The notes under the pieces are model-generated. The model did not search any database, was not told where the DNA came from, and saw only the letters and a program-made list of their open reading frames with translations. Shown in pieces: positions 30,767 to 39,960 of a stretch of DNA of 64,000 nucleotides; the stretch's first letter is position 1; each line of letters starts with the position of its first letter. Source of the stretch: Pascua guehoae (lineage: Eukaryota > Basidiomycota > Tremellomycetes > Trichosporonales > Trichosporonaceae); the NCBI GenBank assembly GCA_001600415.1, contig BCJX01000002.1, positions 2,259,181 to 2,323,180 on the forward strand, given 5' to 3'. The position numbers and the translations under genes were made by a program.

Positions 30767-31264
30767 TTAGAAGCCACCCGATGGACCGCTACCTAGCGCC
30801 CATCCCATCCCGTCGGCGTGAGAGTCTCCTTGCACCATCGGCGTCCCGTCCTTGGCATATTGCCCCTTGCGCTGCTGCATGACGTACCCTAGCCGTTCCT
30901 GCCACCCCTGCATCGCTCTCTTCCCCGCCAAGCACCGTAAACAATCGCAGTGGAAATCGCGCACGCCCGTGTCCGGATTCACAGTTGTGCGATGGATGCG
31001 CTCGTGCTCGAGCCCCTGCGTGGCGCGGACAATGGGGTTGCCCTGCTCGTCGAGTGCGGCAGCGGCATTGGACCGGGGGTAGCCTTGGCGGACGAGCGTA
31101 TCGAGCGTAGCGGCATCGACGGCCGGCTCCCCGCAGCCGCCTCAGCAGCGACAGCTTCTGGCGAGCGGCGGGTGGGTCCGCCGATTTGGCCTTGGCGAGG
31201 GCCGTGGTCGGGGGCCGTAGGGAGTAGGGGGTGGGGCCGTTTCCGAACTGCTCCTTGTTGACAT
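30767..31264 (-). pseudogene. Broken paralogue of the small UBA-domain gene
   Basis: From ATG 31264 (context CAGCCATGTCA) the frame runs 40 codons through a Ser/Pro/Arg-rich segment, meets TGA at 31144-31142, then stays open in the same frame to TAA at 30767. Past the stop it encodes a UBA-like unit (EPAVDAATLDTLVRQGYPRS and on), a Cys cluster (HCDCLRC), a Gln/Arg helix and a Gly-rich tail, the same order as 28857-29468. Upstream of the stop a second frame carries LSLLRRLR, which aligns with FFQRLRREPSVD of the paralogue and would join EPAVD if one G of the GGGG at 31132-31129 were absent. So this is an in-frame stop, a 1-nt frameshift, or an assembly error. No GT donor usable for an intron was found. 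Confidence 0.6.
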
Positions 31265-31422
31265 GGCTGATGCACGTGCTTGTGTGTGTGCTTGTGTGTG
31301 TGTGCGTCTGTGTTTGGTGCATGATTTGAGTGTTGATGGCTCTGCAATGCTGCAAGAGTTGGTGTTGTTGAGCTGGCACGATTGGCGGTGCGTCTCGATC
31401 AGAATGCCGAGACCATCACATG

Positions 31423-31430
31423 TATATATA
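31423..31430 (-). promoter_or_regulatory. TATA box of the broken UBA gene
   Basis: TATATATA in the context TGTATATATAGCACG, 159 bp upstream of ATG 31264. Position and flanks match the TATA box of the intact paralogue. Confidence 0.55.
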
Positions 31431-32166
31431 GCACGCCTGCTGCGGTATACTCGACGGCGGCGTCGATGCCCACCAAGGGCCAGCAATGCGATGCACATGG
31501 AACACTCATGACCGGTTTGAGTTTGTGGTTCTTCTGTCAAGTATCGGTCCCAACAACCAAGACATCATTGGATTGACGGAGGCTTTGCGCTCAGCATTCC
31601 ACGCCAATCTAGCCTTGGCATCAATAATGACGTCATCCCCTCCCCTGGCGGTGCGCCTTGGCAATCATGCAGCCGCGCCAGGCGAGCGACGGTGCCGAGA
31701 TAAAGCGATCGTGCCGACGTCGCGCCAAGCTGTGCCGGTTAGATTGCATCTCTTTCCGGCGTCGAGTGTGCATGGATGGTGGGGATATAAGATAACTGTA
31801 TCCACAAGACGCACAGAACTCACAACCCCCTGATTCTAACAGGACTGTCTCATGCCTGACGCCGCCTCACCTGGACGAAGTTCGACTCAGTGTCACAAGG
31901 CTTCTTCAGAGGCGCAGGGGAAGATTGCTGCTAAACAATTTCGACACGCAGCTTGTAATTATCACCGGGTTGGAACCTCCTATTCCTCGGTTTCCATAGT
32001 CTACTCACGAGCCTTCGGATGCTCACTACCAGAAAGAACCTTCGTTTACGAACGTGACGCATTGAGTGGCACAACCAACGCTTTGCGGCGACACTGGAAC
32101 GCGCCACCAGATTAAAACAGCCTAGCCATCCCGCTTCAACGCAATTCAAGTCCGACGCCCGGCACA

Positions 32167-32196
32167 TACAGGTGTGTCCGAAAAGTCATGAGACTA
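32167..32196 (+). mobile_element. Possible single terminal repeat of a Tc1/mariner-like element
   Basis: A TA dinucleotide is followed by CAGGTGTGTCCGAAAAGTCA and then TGAGAC. This form, CAGGGTGTCC(C/G)AAAAGTC, is familiar from Tc1/mariner inverted terminal repeats. I found no inverted partner within the next 2 kb and no transposase, so at most this is a relic. Confidence 0.25.
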
Positions 32197-33310
32197 TCAC
32201 ATTAAGCTCTGGTACGCCCATGGTCCGTATACAGAGAGGCAAGCAGGAAACAGCGGTGCGTCCACTGCTCTGCCATTGCATAGGTCTAGAGAGTGTCCAT
32301 GCGCAACTTCGACCAGACCGAGCTCAAAGTGGCAGTCTCAAGACTTTCCGGACGCACCTGTAACTCCTCACGGGGGCTGCATAGGGACAGTGTTCGGTGG
32401 ACAGTACATGCTGTACCACGAATTTTGACCCACTGTCAGTGTGCGACTCTTGCGGCAAGTGGTCTGGAGAAATCGCCCCGCCCATACGGAAGGTATAATA
32501 AAGACTCAACCACTATCCGCACGACTGACATGGCGTATTGACGGTACACCCTTGGCGACACAGCCCATCAAGAGCACAGGCACTGCAGACTTGATCATCG
32601 CGGATAAAGCGTCAACCCGGAAAGATGACGGCCCCATGACGAACCTTTTAGAAAGGGACGAACCTTTTAAAAAGGGAGGGTAGCTGCCACTGCGTCCTTA
32701 CCGGAACAACAGTGAGTGCTAGGTTGCCCAGACCGTGTCCGATTCCGAAAACGAGAGCGCAAAGTTGAAAGCAATTTCACGACACGCGGATGTACCTTGC
32801 TTCACGTTGACCTGCGTCTTTGACACCACCGGCTGCTGTGGAACGTGGGCATTGAAGTTATCGAGGAGAGACTGCGACTGAAAAACAATTGTAACCATGG
32901 GACTAAGAAGGCATCGATGTTTGTGGGGTGGAAAAGATCTCCCAGCGGCGGAATCTCCCAGCAGCGGAAATCACAACGCAAAAGACTTGCCCCCCGTATT
33001 TGGCACAGCGAGCTTACGCAGAAGCTGTCAACCATGCGTATACCTCTACCAAGTTGACGGGGTTGAACAATACGGATATGCCACGAGGTGCCACAGAGCA
33101 TGAAACTCGGTATCCGACGGCTGCCGAGATGGGTTCCGGATGTACCGTCATCCTGGAGCTTGGGTGATACTGATCGCATGGAATGGTATTAGGTTTGGAG
33201 CACGCGGGGCCATGGATTGGACGTGACTGGACTGCCGTTGACTGTATCCGACCAGGCTACGTGCTGTGCATGTGGGGGCAGGTGTGAGTGTTCCCTGGCC
33301 TTGTCTGGGC

Positions 33311-33316
33311 TATAAA
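33311..33316 (+). promoter_or_regulatory. TATA box before the DUF899 gene
   Basis: TATAAA in GGCTATAAAGG, 141 bp upstream of ATG 33452. Distance and sequence are typical of a strongly regulated promoter. Confidence 0.55.
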
Positions 33317-33415
33317 GGATGACAACAAACTCTGCCATTGTTCCACTTTGCCCAACAAACGCAAACGCACACCAGAGTGCTCACCTCCTGTCACCCATCA
33401 ACAACCACCCACTCG

Positions 33416-33423
33416 TGACGTCA
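33416..33423. promoter_or_regulatory. CRE-type palindrome TGACGTCA
   Basis: A perfect TGACGTCA lies 29 bp before the DUF899 ATG, probably within the leader. It is the binding site of ATF/CREB bZIP factors in fungi. A second copy at 31628-31635 lies far upstream. Function is inferred only from the motif. Confidence 0.3.
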
Positions 33424-33451
33424 TCGCCCACCCACCACCAACCCACCCACA

Positions 33452-34093
33452 ATGACCCCGCACGCCAAAGTCTTCCCGCCCATCGTCTCCGCGTCCGAAT
33501 GGGAGACTGCGCGCGCCGAGCTCCTCAAGGCCGAAAAGGCAGCGACGCGGGAGCAGGACCGCCTTGCAGCCCAGCGCCGGCGTCTCCCCATGGTCGCATT
33601 TGGCGAGTACACGTTCACCGGGCCCGAGGGCCCCGTGACGCTCCTAGACCTGTTTGGGGAGCACCAGCAGCTCGCGCTGTACCAGCACATGGACAATGGG
33701 CCCGACGACATCTGCGGCGGGTGCACATTCGCGACCAAGCAGGTGACGGGGCTCGACGAGCTGGCGAAAAAGGACATTGCGTGGGCGACCGTCTCGGACA
33801 TGCCCATTACCCAGATGACGCCGTACTTTGAAAAGCACGGTTTCAAGATGCCCTACGCGTCGTCGCACGGGACGAGCTTTAGCAAGGACTGCGGGGCGCG
33901 CGCGCACGGCGGGTTCGTCATGAACATGTTTGTCCGCGACGGCGACAAGGTGTACCGCACCTACTCGACGACGGCGCGCGGCGTCGACCGCCTCTGGTTT
34001 GTGAGCAACATTTACGACCTGGCCGTGTATGGCCGACAGGAGGAGTGGGAGGACTCGCCAGAGGGGTGGCCCCAGAAGCCGACGTATGGTTAG
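33452..34093 (+). CDS. DUF899 thioredoxin-like family protein
   Basis: A single-exon protein of 213 residues. It matches the DUF899 family by the order of conserved pieces: the N-terminal helix WETARAELLKAEKAATREQD with RRLPMV, the strand segment YTFTGPEGPVTLLDLFGEHQ, LALYQHM, then DDICGGCTFATKQVTGLDEL, and a C-terminal VYRTYSTTARGVDRLW. The family adopts a thioredoxin-like fold and is widespread in bacteria and fungi; its biochemical role is not established. The CGGC pair (CxxC spacing, residues about 88-91) resembles a redox motif, which is my inference. It is intronless, has its own TATA box, and lies alone in an accessory region, so acquisition by transfer is possible but not shown. Confidence 0.85.
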   Translation: MTPHAKVFPPIVSASEWETARAELLKAEKAATREQDRLAAQRRRLPMVAFGEYTFTGPEGPVTLLDLFGEHQQLALYQHMDNGPDDICGGCTFATKQVTGLDELAKKDIAWATVSDMPITQMTPYFEKHGFKMPYASSHGTSFSKDCGARAHGGFVMNMFVRDGDKVYRTYSTTARGVDRLWFVSNIYDLAVYGRQEEWEDSPEGWPQKPTYG

Positions 34094-37000
34094 GCTGGTG
34101 GTGTATGTGAGGATACGTGGTTGGCGGTAGCCAGGTCGCCGGGAATCGTGGGGCATTATGTATGCTGTTATTGTATGTAGCTCATGCCCCGACGTCCTGT
34201 ATTGTGATGAATTGAAGTGTTTAGTTTGAATAGGGATGTGTGTGCGTGTGTGTGGGCGGGTGTGTGAGGTGACAGCCATGGTGAGCGTCTAAACATGCCA
34301 CACTCGTCCTGCTGTCGCCAACCGCCTGCAACCTCCTCCTCCAACACATTCATCCAACCCCCACACGCATCGCAGGACACAATCCACACATGCAGAGGTC
34401 AAAAATGAATGTGACCACGCTGCCTCCACCACGGTCCACCACCCCATGCATGGTCGGTATCGGTAGGCTCCAGTGCATCCCTCTCGCCCCCCCCCCCCCC
34501 CCCAAAAATCATCCCCACCCTGCCGAGCAGACTACTGCACCGTACCGTACCGTACTGGTGCTTGACTATACTGCAACCCTTGCTTTCGAATTCGCCTCAA
34601 GGTGTAATACGAAAGGCACGCTCTACCACCTGAGCTATAGAGGCTTTCGACGTTGACAGTCGCGCAGTGGCGGTATCGCAGCCGTAACCGCGTCTTGTTG
34701 ACGGGCGTCCGCTGTGCAGTTCTCCCCTTCAATACCAAGAGTGACATAGACTCCTAATCGGAGTTGATGTGTGAGGTCGACGACGAGTGCTGCCTTGGCG
34801 CACTGCGAATGTGGCACAATCGCGGTCGACCTGCACCGGCCCAGTCGCTTGACACGCGCTCGCGCTTGCCCCACGGCACCTCAGCTGCAGGCCACGTAAC
34901 TGACCGGCCATGACCGGCAGGGGTAGGTGGCAGCTGCTAGCTGTACTAGCTGTGCTGCTCTGGAGGGCCAGTAGAACAATTGCACGGTCTGCGTTGCAAT
35001 CTTCTCACCACGAATACTGGCCATCACACGACCACGGCTCGGCGGAAACGGCAGACGACCATCCCGCCTCGGCGCCCGCGCGGCGCCCTAGCGCCCGGTG
35101 GCGTCTGAATTGCACTACGGAGCGGCCACAGATGAATACTGTACTGATCCGCGGGCGTTGGGATCTACCGTGCGATATCCAGCAGCGCGCGCGTGCAGGT
35201 GTTTCAATTGTGCATATAAGTGCCACGGGAAGGAGGCAGTGCAGACTGCAACAGAGTGATAGCCGTTACCCCCCCCCCCCCCCCGGCCCCACGCGTGCTC
35301 GTTGTTGTGGGGATGATCTTTGGAGCCTGGAGCCCACCGCCCACTTTGGCCGCTTGGCGTCTTGGCGAGGCGGTTGATAGAGCGGCAGTTCCAGTACTAC
35401 TAGTGCCTGTCTTCTATAATTCCCCTTTGCAGTGCCTGCACATCAGGGACAGAATTTGCTCGGATCCGAAGCTTGATCTTGCGACCAGGCGTCACTCTGC
35501 TCGGCCATGTCCGGCTCTGGTCTTGTGCGCTGCATGTGCTGGGGAGGCGGGAGTGTTCCCGGCACCGAGGCACTGCACAAAAGTGCCGCCGAGGCACGAT
35601 ACGGCCGCCGGAGGTAGTCGACTTTTTATTTCGGGGCACAGATAAGGAAATGGTTGGAGAGTGGGAAAACACGGGCTGCGTGGGCGGGCGAGATTCACAC
35701 ACGTTAACACGTTGGAGGCTGGCGACAAACGTGCCACTCGTGATGGCCACGAGCGACGGGGCGACGTGTTGGTCGCGTCTCCAACGCGTTGTTGATCTGC
35801 AGTGAGAGTCTGTGACGTGGCTGGACATTGTTTGGGTGAGAGTCGACACACGTTGACTGTATGTAACGTGTCAACAGAGTTTGTGAGCTTCAGTTGCCAC
35901 TCGAACAACACGCAACACGCAAGCGCGTTAGCGTGCGGGTACCTGTGATCAGTTTGCGGCGCAGGGCCGCAGTCTAGTCTTGATCGTGTGAAAATGCCTG
36001 CGCCCACTTGGTGAAACGCTACCGATGTTAGCGAAAGGTGCTAACCAAATCGATCGTCGCGCAGAACAAGAAACCAAATATGCGACAGCCCATGGAGCAA
36101 GAGAAAAAAGTTGGTTGCCTTGATGCCACGCAGGTGTGTCGTGGATCCTCGGTGCCTTCGGCTTCGGCTGCGGGGCGTAACGAGCGGATCGAAGGGCAAG
36201 GGGCACTGCCTCGTTGGCAGATGGCGGGTTGCCATGTTTCGGCAGACGAGCGGATGTTGGGCCGACGGTACAACTATCACAACGCGTACAACTGCCAAAC
36301 TGTGCCAAGATTCAGAGTGGCAGAGTCTGTGCGTCGGCGTACGGAGCTTGCGGACCATGCAGACATGGTGGAGGGCGTACTCCGCGTCTCCGGCCGCGGA
36401 GGAAGCCATGCGGATATGCGGATGTGTCGGGTCTCTGGGCTAGATCACTAGGGGCTGCGCATTGATCGCTCGGCTTGTGGACGCCACAGAAATACTACGA
36501 ATCGAGCAATGGAGCAATGGAAGCACTTGACACGACGCGCAATCGCACGTTGTAAAAGCTGTTTCACTGCACCACATGCTGCCACCATATCGCTCGGGCC
36601 CTCGATACGATCGGCATACAGTTACAGTTCGGACCTGTTACATGAGCAAGGGGGGGGGAAAGGGAAAGGGAGAAGACAAGGCTCGAGAATATTGCTCAGC
36701 AACAGAGGATCAGGCGGTCCAGACACGAGGTCCGTCACCGCTCGGTGCCCTCATGTCGTCATGGAGGGCATTCAGAGACATCAGTGCTTTTAATATAGCC
36801 ACGGACATGCAATGTGTGGTGCAGGACAGAGATGGCTTGCACTGCGCAACAGGTTCAGAAGTGGTTGCCGGGCTCGTTGCTAGCTGCCAGTTGACTAACG
36901 CTGGCGTCAGTGCTGATCAAGCAGCAATGCAACAAGAGCGTCATAGGCGCCTTAGGCTGCTCATCAAGTGACTGGCGCGCAGGAATGTTGACTGAGCATG

Positions 37001-37896
37001 GAGCATTTTGCATCCATGCCATCTTTTTTCCTCTGGTCTCAAGAGGGAAGCCGCTTTAGGCCATCCGAGATATCGGGTCTCGTTTCGGACGACACCGACA
37101 CGGACCCAAGGGGCCGCGCCATGCGAGATTCCCTGTCTGCGCCAGCTGCGCCCCTCGGGTCCCCAGCATCTCCGTCCCACAACCGGTCCCTGGTTGCTCA
37201 GGTCGACCCCCCCCTCCCCCCCCAACGCCCACGACGACAGAGTGGGCTTTGAAGCGTGGGCAGTCCTGTTGTGACTGTACCCGGTCGAACCGGTTCCTTT
37301 TGTGGAAGCGGTACGAGTCAAGAGACGACGCCACGACCGGGGCGTCGAGGCATAGGGGGTGAAGCGGGGTTGTCACAGGTGACCATTTCCCCGCCGCCTT
37401 GGCTGAGACACTTGCAATGCTCAGGAATTGTTGCCCCTGAAGTCTAGATCTCACACCTGGTGTCGTTGGAATATTCAACAACTCCAACTCTGTAATCTGG
37501 GTATCGGGCCGGAGGGAGAGCGTGTCCCAATTCAGGGGTACCCTGCGGCGCTCTAGCGGCCAGGCGGCTTTGTCATTCAATGTTCGCCAAGTTGACTCGA
37601 CTGCCGTAACTCCCCTCGGGTCGTTCGCGAAGTCGAGTGCTGTTTGGGGACGCGATGCGGTGCATTTTCCACGTCGTCCGTCGGGCCCGGGCCCGTGCAC
37701 CCGTCGTGCACCCGCAAACGAGGCGTCGTCCATCTTGGCAAACACTGCCACCCACTGTCAACTACACTCGAGTCGCAGTCGTAGTCCCATTTCCAGCCTC
37801 TCTGTACAAAAACCCACGGCCTCTGTCCCCCCCTTCCTCTCTTCTTATCCCTTCCAAACATCTTTCACCTTCACTACAGAACACACCCCGCCCACA
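34094..37896. other. 3.8 kb without a secure gene
   Basis: Features seen: C14 tracts at 34490-34503 and 35271-35284, a degenerate tRNA (34564-34644), and an imperfect inverted pair around ACACGTTGGAG (about 35706) and CTCCAACGCGTT (about 35778). A minus-strand open frame at 37056-37751 has no recognisable domain and overlaps the likely upstream region of the 38281 gene. Other open frames are short and compositionally biased. I support no gene here. Confidence 0.5.
34564..34644 (-). pseudogene. tRNA-Thr(CGT)-like pseudogene, 3' half decayed
   Basis: Read on the minus strand from 34644: acceptor 5' strand GCCTCTA, a perfect D-arm TAGCTCAGGTGGTAGAGC with A-box, anticodon stem TGCCT and loop TTCGTA carrying anticodon CGT. 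A matching AGGCG follows after about 9 extra bases that could be an intron. The T-arm and the 3' acceptor strand do not pair (TATAGTC instead of TAGAGGC), and no B-box is present. It therefore looks like a decayed or truncated tRNA gene. Confidence 0.45.
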
Positions 37897-37908
37897 ATGT
37901 TCTGTTAA
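37897..37908 (+). promoter_or_regulatory. uORF 1 (3 codons) upstream of the acidic protein
   Basis: ATG TTC TGT TAA in good context (CCCACAATGT), following a pyrimidine-rich segment that could be the transcript start. It matters only if the leader begins upstream of it, which the sequence alone cannot show. Confidence 0.35.
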
Positions 37909-38071
37909 ACCCCCCTTTGCTTGAAACCGCGCCCCCAAACAACAGCAATCACGATTCCGTTCCCAACCCCCAACCCCAGTGACAACACCACCACGTTGAC
38001 GGCCCTTGCCACCACCACCACCACTTGCGATTCTCGCCTTTCATCGCTCCCAGCGATTCACCGCGCCCACA

Positions 38072-38167
38072 ATGTCCCCTCCGCCGATGACACCCCCCGC
38101 CGCTCCCCCACCCACCGTGTCGCCCTTCGCGCCCCCTTCTCCGCTCGGACAACCTCTAGGCGACTAA
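38072..38167 (+). promoter_or_regulatory. uORF 2 (31 codons) upstream of the acidic protein
   Basis: ATG in context GCCCACAATGTCC opens a 31-residue Pro-rich peptide (MSPPPMTPPAAPPPT...) ending in TAA, 113 bp before the main ATG and in another frame. It could limit translation of the downstream gene, or it could be an unspliced first exon of a different model. Confidence 0.35.
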
Positions 38168-38280
38168 ACGCCCGCTCCACCACCAAGAGCCTCTTAAACC
38201 ACTGCCACACAGTAGACGTCGACTCTTCGTCCGTCCCCACTAGTAACGACCTGTTCTACCCCCCGACTGCCGCACCTGCC

Positions 38281-39546
38281 ATGCGTTTTATTTCTTCGGC
38301 TCCCCCGACGCTCACGCCCCTCGGGCAGCGTCTTCTCGCGATCTCGCGCGCAAAGCTTGCCAACCTCGACCCGGACATTGGCGGGCGCGACGCGGCCGAC
38401 ACGCTCCGCCGCGGCGTCCTTGTTCGCGCATCGGTCCGCTCCGCCTGGGCTTCGGTAGACGAGCACGCTCCCGCCCGTGAGCTCACGGACTGGCGCCACC
38501 CGGCCGCCTTTGGCCACGGCCTCCCGACCCTGAGCGAAGATGACGAGGAGGAGGAGGAAGACGAGCAGGCTGCCGAGGCACGCTGGCTCGACGATGTTCT
38601 CTCCACTTTTGACGACGACGAGGACCGCGACGACCTGCACGGTGACTCGTGGACCGAGGCCGACGTCCTCCGCCCGGCCGACGAAGAGTACGACGACGCC
38701 GACTATGCCAGTGTCGAGACCATGGCGCTCGACATGCCCGCGCACAACTTTGACGACGAGTACAACGGCGTCGTCCTCCCTGCCACTGCAGCCTTCGACG
38801 TCGAGCATGTCGAGTACGCTGCCGAGACGGTCGTCCAGGTCGCCGCCGTCGACTACGACGACGAATATGACGAGGACGACGTGGACGAGGTCGGCGACTG
38901 GATCCAACTGGACGAGGTCAAGCCCGCATGGAACGACGTCCCTGTTGTTACCCCCACCCTTCGCGTCCCTCGCGTCGCCGCCGCCAACGCCTTCCCTCTC
39001 ACCCAGGGAGACGAAGACGACGACGAGCTGGTGCCCGCCACCGACCTCGCCTTCCCCGATCCAGTGTCGTCATCGGTCCCCGCTCAAACCCTCGTACGAC
39101 CAGAGCCAACCGCCCAGGTGCGACCTGTGCGGCCGGCCCAGACACGTCGTGTTGCATTCTACGCACCGACCGACGACGAACTCGACTCGCCCCTCGGTTC
39201 CACCCAGTCATCTGTCTCGTCCCTATCAGACTTGGACGTCGACAGCCAACCCTGCGAGTGCGATCGTTGCGAGGACTGCGAGCAGGCGTGCCCGCCCTTA
39301 CAACGCACACTCTCCTCCTCGTCCACGGACACCATTGACGATGACGACGACTGTCCGTGCCGGACGCCGCCCATCATGTCGTGCGAGGAACTCGAGGAGG
39401 CCGCCCCACCAAAGCCGTTGGACTTGAAGGGGTTGCAGGGCTGGCTGGACGATGCTGAGCCAGATTGGGCATTGATAGCCGGGATGGGGTACAGGGAGCG
39501 AGGGCGGGAGCGCGAGGTGTTGTCTTCTTTTGATGTTCGTGTTTGA
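38281..39546 (+). CDS. Acidic protein of unknown function
   Basis: A single exon of 421 residues from ATG 38281 (CCTGCCATGCG). The frame is open further upstream (from 37921), but without another in-frame ATG. I do not recognise a family. The N-terminal about 75 residues are ordinary (SAPPTLTPLGQRLLAISRAK, VRASVRSAW). The centre is strongly acidic with long Asp/Glu runs interspersed with Tyr and Val. Near the C-terminus is a short Cys-rich patch (CECDRCEDCEQAC) and a second CPC. The end carries LKGLQGWLDDAEPDWALIAG, a possible amphipathic helix. Charge and composition suggest a disordered nuclear or scaffolding protein, which is inference only. The opposite strand also stays open because of the GAC/GTC repeats; the plus-strand reading has the better composition. 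Confidence 0.6.
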   Translation: MRFISSAPPTLTPLGQRLLAISRAKLANLDPDIGGRDAADTLRRGVLVRASVRSAWASVDEHAPARELTDWRHPAAFGHGLPTLSEDDEEEEEDEQAAEARWLDDVLSTFDDDEDRDDLHGDSWTEADVLRPADEEYDDADYASVETMALDMPAHNFDDEYNGVVLPATAAFDVEHVEYAAETVVQVAAVDYDDEYDEDDVDEVGDWIQLDEVKPAWNDVPVVTPTLRVPRVAAANAFPLTQGDEDDDELVPATDLAFPDPVSSSVPAQTLVRPEPTAQVRPVRPAQTRRVAFYAPTDDELDSPLGSTQSSVSSLSDLDVDSQPCECDRCEDCEQACPPLQRTLSSSSTDTIDDDDDCPCRTPPIMSCEELEEAAPPKPLDLKGLQGWLDDAEPDWALIAGMGYRERGREREVLSSFDVRV

Positions 39547-39960
39547 GTTGTTTTCTTTGATAGCCTGGTGCAACAGTAGGAAAGATGAATAGGTGTTTCG
39601 AAGAATATTGGTGCAGCTCGTCCTGTACTCGTCTTCAGTCTCGGAGTGGAACTGATGCCATTGGAGTGATGAAGCTCTCAGCAGCGCACATTGGAACTCG
39701 ATGGCAGAAATATCAACACGAGCACAGGAACGCCGCACGCTTGTTTGGCATGCCGGGCGCCGTGGGCCTGGTACTGTACCAGTATAAACCAGCAAGTGAG
39801 GTAAACGACCAGCCTGTGTTCATGGCCAGTAGGCCGGTACTTCTCCGCTAACCGGTATCCTGGCAATGTGACAAATATGCATGTGCAAGTGGCATCGGCC
39901 CCCAACTATGTATGCGTACAAACAGCTCGCTCCTGGCACTTTCCCTGCTCTCTCTCAAGC
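39547..39960. other. Convergent intergenic region
   Basis: 414 bp between the stop codons of the acidic protein and ECO1. It should carry both polyadenylation regions. No gene or repeat of note. Confidence 0.6.

Larger units (their letters stand above)
31265..33451. other. Gene-poor accessory stretch
   Basis: 2.2 kb upstream of the DUF899 gene. It contains a CA/GT repeat at about 31278-31315, a perfect TGACGTCA at 31628-31635, a GGATATAAG motif at about 31783 ahead of a short open frame (31852-32115, 87 codons, no recognisable domain), a transposon-end-like sequence at 32167 and a short direct repeat GACGAACCTTTT at about 32639 and 32657. No gene is secure. Confidence 0.45.

Noticed and set aside
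37056..37751. A 231-codon minus-strand open frame
   Set aside because: No recognisable domain, a poly-Gly run caused by an oligo-C tract, and overlap with the likely upstream region of the plus-strand gene at 38281.
38194..38907. Long Val/Asp-rich minus-strand frame opposite the acidic protein
   Set aside because: It is the mirror of GAC/GTC-rich codons on the plus strand; the plus-strand product has an ATG, sensible composition and a full-length frame.
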